A stretch of 63,794 nucleotides of DNA from CAZKFG01 sp964551985 (GTDB lineage: Bacteria > Bacillota > Negativicutes > Acidaminococcales > JAISLQ01), in the NCBI GenBank assembly GCA_964551985.1, contig CAZKFG010000004.1:1-63794 (forward strand), given 5' to 3'. Positions within the stretch are counted from its first letter, which is position 1, and each line of letters opens with the position of its first letter. The notes beneath the pieces were generated by a model. That model was not told where the DNA came from, made no database searches, and saw only the letters and a program-made list of their open reading frames with translations. The position numbers were made by a program, and so were the translations under genes. This document shows positions 60,757-63,794 of the stretch, in pieces.

Positions 60757-62346
60757 ATGTATAAAAAATGGAATTTCACTTTATATCATAAAATAAGTTT
60801 ACTTACTTTTTTTGCAGTACTTGTTTCATTGCTTACAGAATATATATTTATGTTTGCACTCAATGATCATCTACGGATCAAAGAACGTCAAAATGATGCT
60901 AAAGTGGTATTAGAAAATGTTATAGATTTACCAATAGTTAAGGTGAGCTTAAAAAATAAAAATAATAAAGACAACAAAGAAGATTTACAGCAGGTAATAA
61001 ATGCAATAAGTCAAGCTACAGGCGCTGATATTATAATTTATGATAACGAAAAATCTGTTTTTGTATCCTCTAAAATGATTCCGCATGAAGGTAATGGTGT
61101 TGACGAAGCACAAAATGCAACAATAGAAGATAGTTTTTTGAAAGTCAACACAATATCAACTGCTATAACTGATAGTGGCAATCAACTAGCAACGGTTTTT
61201 GTGACAAAACATCCATCAATTTTTGAAAAAGAGAGAGAAACGGAATATATTCTCGTAGTTTTAATTGCAAATTTAGCTGGTTTATTTGTTGGAATTATTG
61301 GTTCTGTGTTTTTAGCCAGAAACATAAAAAATATTTTATTTGGTTTAGAGCCAAAAGCTATAGCAAATATAATGCAAGAGAGAAGTGCAATGATGGACTC
61401 CGTACAAGAAGGCCTTCTTTCGATAAATAAAAATGGTGAAATAGTTTTAATCAATTCTAGAGCAAAGGAAATTTTTGAGTATGCAGGTTTTGCAATAACA
61501 AATCCTTTGGGTGAAAAAATAGAAAAAATTTATACAACTGACATGCAGGATGTTTTGATAAAAGGAGCTTCTAGAATAGACTTTGAAGAGAAGATAAATA
61601 ATGTTACAGTCATAACAAATCAATTTCCTATAAAAATAAAAAACGAAATAGTGGGCGCTATAACTACCTTTAGATTAAAAACAGAACTAGAAGATTTAGC
61701 CGAAAAATTGACAGGGGTTAGAAATTATGCTGACGCATTAAGAGCCCAAACACATGAATTTATGAACAAAATGCATGTTATTTTAGGACTTATAGAACTA
61801 AAAGAGTATGATGAATTAAAACAATATGTAAGAGGTATTGCTGCTCATACAGCAAATGCGGTAAACTACGTAAGCTCAAGACTTAAAGATCCGATTTTAA
61901 GTGGCTTTATTATCGGAAAACTAAATAGAGCGAAAGAATTAGACATAGAGTTTATGCTAACAGAAGAGAGCAATATTCCTGAACCATTAGCCCAAGCTTA
62001 TGTAGACAAACTTATTAGTATAATTGGTAATCTAATTAACAATGCTTTTGAAGCAGTTGAAGATTATGAGCGAGAGAGAATAGTGCTTTTATCAATTTTT
62101 GTTTTAGATGAAGAACTTGTAATTACAGTAGAAGACTCTGGAGCTGGTATAAAACCAGATGTTAAAGATAAAATTTTTGAAGAGAATTTTTCTGTTAAAG
62201 GTGAAAATAGAGGTATTGGCTTACATTTAGTAAAGCAAATCTTAGACGATATTGATGGCAAGATAGAAGTGGAATCTATAGTAAATGAAGGCAGCATATT
62301 TATAGTGAAAATACCTTATATAAGAAAATTGGTAAATAAAACATAA
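60757..62346 (+). CDS. CitA/DcuS-like sensor histidine kinase
   Basis: The 529-residue protein has two membrane helices (about 12-30 and 166-190) around an extracytoplasmic sensor domain, a PAS domain (about 205-310), a SpoOB-like H-box (RAQTHEFMNKMHVILGLIEL, H333), and the ATPase with NLINNAFEAV and EDSGAGIKPD and GIGLHLVKQ. It resembles C4-dicarboxylate/citrate sensors. The partner response regulator is absent from the window. It is co-directional with lrgAB. Confidence 0.9.
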   Translation: MYKKWNFTLYHKISLLTFFAVLVSLLTEYIFMFALNDHLRIKERQNDAKVVLENVIDLPIVKVSLKNKNNKDNKEDLQQVINAISQATGADIIIYDNEKSVFVSSKMIPHEGNGVDEAQNATIEDSFLKVNTISTAITDSGNQLATVFVTKHPSIFEKERETEYILVVLIANLAGLFVGIIGSVFLARNIKNILFGLEPKAIANIMQERSAMMDSVQEGLLSINKNGEIVLINSRAKEIFEYAGFAITNPLGEKIEKIYTTDMQDVLIKGASRIDFEEKINNVTVITNQFPIKIKNEIVGAITTFRLKTELEDLAEKLTGVRNYADALRAQTHEFMNKMHVILGLIELKEYDELKQYVRGIAAHTANAVNYVSSRLKDPILSGFIIGKLNRAKELDIEFMLTEESNIPEPLAQAYVDKLISIIGNLINNAFEAVEDYERERIVLLSIFVLDEELVITVEDSGAGIKPDVKDKIFEENFSVKGENRGIGLHLVKQILDDIDGKIEVESIVNEGSIFIVKIPYIRKLVNKT

Positions 62347-62354
62347 ATATGAAA

Positions 62355-62391
62355 TAAAAAAGCTTAATTTATATAATTGAGCTTTTTTTAT
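62355..62391 (+). terminator. Terminator after the kinase gene
   Basis: Stem AAAAAGCTTAATT/AATTGAGCTTTTT (one G:U) with TATAT loop and T run. Confidence 0.8.
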
Positions 62392-62423
62392 TTTAAAAAA
62401 AATTAAAAAAATTAAAAAAGTTA

Positions 62424-62452
62424 TTGTATATATTTTAAAATTAATATATACT
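62424..62452 (+). promoter_or_regulatory. Promoter of the Na+-decarboxylase operon
   Basis: TTGTAT (62424-62429), 17-nt spacer, TATACT (62447-62452), leaving a leader of about 133 nt. Confidence 0.65.
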
Positions 62453-62493
62453 TTATGTGTATTTAGAAACTCGGATACAAGTTTATGTTTGTA

Positions 62494-62565
62494 CTGTTTG
62501 AAACAATAAAGATGTATTTTTAGGCATTTGTGAGAGTTTTCATACATACTTTTATTGTCAAACAG
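62494..62565 (+). ncRNA. Long hairpin in the decarboxylase leader
   Basis: CTGTTTGAAACAATAAAG (62494-62511) pairs with CTTTTATTGTCAAACAG (62549-62565), and ATGTAT (62512-62517) with ATACAT (62542-62547), leaving a 24-nt terminal loop. No T run follows, so it is not a terminator; a cis-regulatory RNA or stability element is likelier. Confidence 0.4.
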
Positions 62566-62591
62566 AAAATAAAAGTTAGTGAGGTGAAAAA

Positions 62592-62714
62592 ATGGGCGAT
62601 GTTGTAATGCAAGGTGGCGTTACCTTATTAGTTGGTATGACAGTAGTGTTTTTGGTTTTAGGAATATTATATGGAATGCTAATGCTTATGCCTTTACTGA
62701 ACAAGAACGATTAA
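62592..62714 (+). CDS. 40-residue OadG-like small subunit of a Na+-pumping decarboxylase
   Basis: The product has one membrane helix (GGVTLLVGMTVVFLVLGILY) and a short polar end (LNKND), matching the N-terminal helix of OadG/gamma-delta subunits. Known OadG-like proteins are about 60-110 residues, so this one is very short. It is preceded by GAGGTG and followed 38 nt later by the beta-subunit gene. Confidence 0.7.
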   Translation: MGDVVMQGGVTLLVGMTVVFLVLGILYGMLMLMPLLNKND

Positions 62715-62752
62715 TATGCAATTATTAAAAACAGACAATAGGAGGACGAAAA

Positions 62753-63794
62753 ATGGATGTATTTTTTCAGGCAATATTAGATTTTTTTGCCGACTCAGGT
62801 TTCACAGGATTAAACGTAAAATATCTTATTATGATAGCGGTAGCTTTGGTGTTTATGTACTTAGCTATAGTAAAAGAGTATGAACCACTATTGTTAGTGC
62901 CAATTTCTTTTGGTATGCTACTAACAAACTTACCAAATACTGGTATAATGAATCCTCATGTTTCAGAAACACACACAGTAGGCGGACTACTTTGGTATCT
63001 ATACCAAGGTGACGAATTAGGAATATTCCCACCACTAATCTTTATGGGTGTAGGAGCGCTTACAGATTTTGCTCCACTAATTGCAAACCCATCTAGTATC
63101 TTCTTGGGAGCAGCAGCACAATTTGGTGTGTTCATAGCTTTTATAGGTGCATTATTCTTAGGCTTTACACCAGGACAAGCAGCATCAATCGGTATTATTG
63201 GTGGCGCAGATGGTCCTACATCAATATACTTGGCAACAAAATTAGCTCCAGAACTACTTGCTGCTATTGCAGTATCAGCGTACTCATACATGTCATTAGT
63301 GCCAATCATTCAACCACCAATCATGAAATTATTAACAACAAAAGCGGAACGCGGCATAGTAATGGAACAACTAAGACCAGTAAGTACAAAAGAAAGAATT
63401 ATATTCCCTATCGTATGTACAATTGTGGCATCATTATTAGTGCCAAGCGCAGCACCACTAATTGGTATGCTAATGTTAGGTAACTTATTTAGAGAATGTG
63501 GCGTAGTTGCTAACTTAGCAAGAACAGCATCAGATGCTCTAATGTATATAGTAACAATTTTCATCGGTATCACAGTTGGTGCAACAGCAACAGCAGAAGC
63601 ATTCTTAAATGGTCAAACATTGGGAATACTTGGATTAGGTCTAGTAGCATTTGCATTTTCCACAGTAGGTGGCGTAATATTAGGAAAAATTATGTGTATT
63701 ATGTCAGGTGGTAAAATCAACCCACTAATAGGCTCAGCTGGTGTATCAGCAGTACCAATGGCAGCACGTGTATCACAAAAAGTAGGACAAGAAG
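62753..63794 (+). CDS. Na+-transporting carboxylase/decarboxylase beta subunit (GcdB/MmdB/OadB), truncated by window end
   Basis: The 347 visible residues form a polytopic membrane protein with YLAIVKEYEPLLLVPISFGMLLTNLP and the essential GGADGPTSIYLATKLAPELLA (Asp in GGADGPT). It couples decarboxylation of oxaloacetate, glutaconyl-CoA or methylmalonyl-CoA to Na+ export. Family members of this kind are about 375-430 residues, so a small part lies beyond the window. The substrate cannot be told without the alpha subunit, which is not visible. Confidence 0.92.
   Translation, partial: MDVFFQAILDFFADSGFTGLNVKYLIMIAVALVFMYLAIVKEYEPLLLVPISFGMLLTNLPNTGIMNPHVSETHTVGGLLWYLYQGDELGIFPPLIFMGVGALTDFAPLIANPSSIFLGAAAQFGVFIAFIGALFLGFTPGQAASIGIIGGADGPTSIYLATKLAPELLAAIAVSAYSYMSLVPIIQPPIMKLLTTKAERGIVMEQLRPVSTKERIIFPIVCTIVASLLVPSAAPLIGMLMLGNLFRECGVVANLARTASDALMYIVTIFIGITVGATATAEAFLNGQTLGILGLGLVAFAFSTVGGVILGKIMCIMSGGKINPLIGSAGVSAVPMAARVSQKVGQE

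Noticed and set aside
62956..63573. Two minus-strand open frames at the right end
   Set aside because: They are antisense to the beta-subunit gene, which carries GGADGPT and other family motifs.
1..63794. CRISPR arrays, prophage, insertion sequences, tRNA and rRNA genes
   Set aside because: I looked for regularly spaced repeats, transposase or integrase motifs, cloverleaf sequences and rRNA segments by eye and found none.

Overview
The window comes from a low-GC, AT-rich diderm Firmicute of the class Negativicutes (Veillonellales/Selenomonadales/Acidaminococcales type). The evidence is a nearly complete lipopolysaccharide pathway with Firmicute-like ribosome binding sites and low-GC codon use, an SLH-domain porin of the OmpM type, and a Na+-pumping biotin decarboxylase of the oxaloacetate/glutaconyl-CoA/methylmalonyl-CoA family. 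The genus cannot be assigned from the sequence alone. I see no rRNA or tRNA genes, CRISPR arrays, prophages or insertion sequences. This is ordinary chromosome with tight operons and many GTG/TTG starts.

Region 1 (1-18912) is a long co-directional envelope operon. After the tail of an outer-membrane barrel protein and a terminator come a YjbH-like outer-membrane protein, an LpxL-like acyltransferase, lpxC-fabZ-lpxA-lpxI-lpxB (lipid A), msbA, a fused waaA-lpxK gene, kdsB-kdsA-kdsD-kdsC (Kdo), a second LpxL-like acyltransferase, lptC-lptA-lptB and an LptF/G permease (LPS export), then a DUF3084 coiled-coil protein and a YqgF-like RNase H-fold protein. lpxD, lptE and the Bam genes are not seen and may lie upstream of the window. 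Region 2 (18913-26541) holds ompM behind a long structured leader, two unrecognised exported proteins, a universal stress protein, meso-diaminopimelate dehydrogenase, a DUF4145 protein, tcdA-epsC on the minus strand and a candidate C-rich small RNA. Region 3 (26640-33640) is a second LPS operon: a short LptD-like protein, then gmhA-hldE-hldD-gmhB (ADP-heptose) and two heptosyltransferases.

Region 4 (33640-45320) holds rubrerythrin behind a 29-bp palindrome, sugar-nucleotide genes (phosphohexomutase, a degenerate ManC-like protein, galU, pgi), a LuxR-type response regulator, an ABC-F ATPase, a YjfB motility-type protein, and a MerR regulon candidate (DUF362 protein and the MerR gene, both with 19-bp-spacer promoters) next to a flavodiiron protein. 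Region 5 (45564-49495, minus strand) is a YbhGFSR-like drug/solute export operon. Region 6 (49820-55372) is a short-chain fatty acid/acetoacetate module (atoE, CoA-transferase subunits, thiolase) followed by a PucR-type regulator. Region 7 (55393-63794) holds an isolated CbiM-type transport component, a metallo-beta-lactamase-fold hydrolase, an isolated branched-chain amino-acid-type binding lipoprotein, lplA, lrgAB, a CitA/DcuS-like sensor kinase with no adjacent response regulator, and the start of a Na+-decarboxylase operon (a 40-residue OadG-like protein and a truncated beta subunit) behind a structured leader.

Taken together, the window encodes the making of lipid A, Kdo and heptose, their assembly and delivery to the outer membrane, oxygen/peroxide defence suited to an anaerobe, and fermentative short-chain acid and decarboxylation energy metabolism. 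All assignments rest on reading motifs and operon context by eye; no database search was run.
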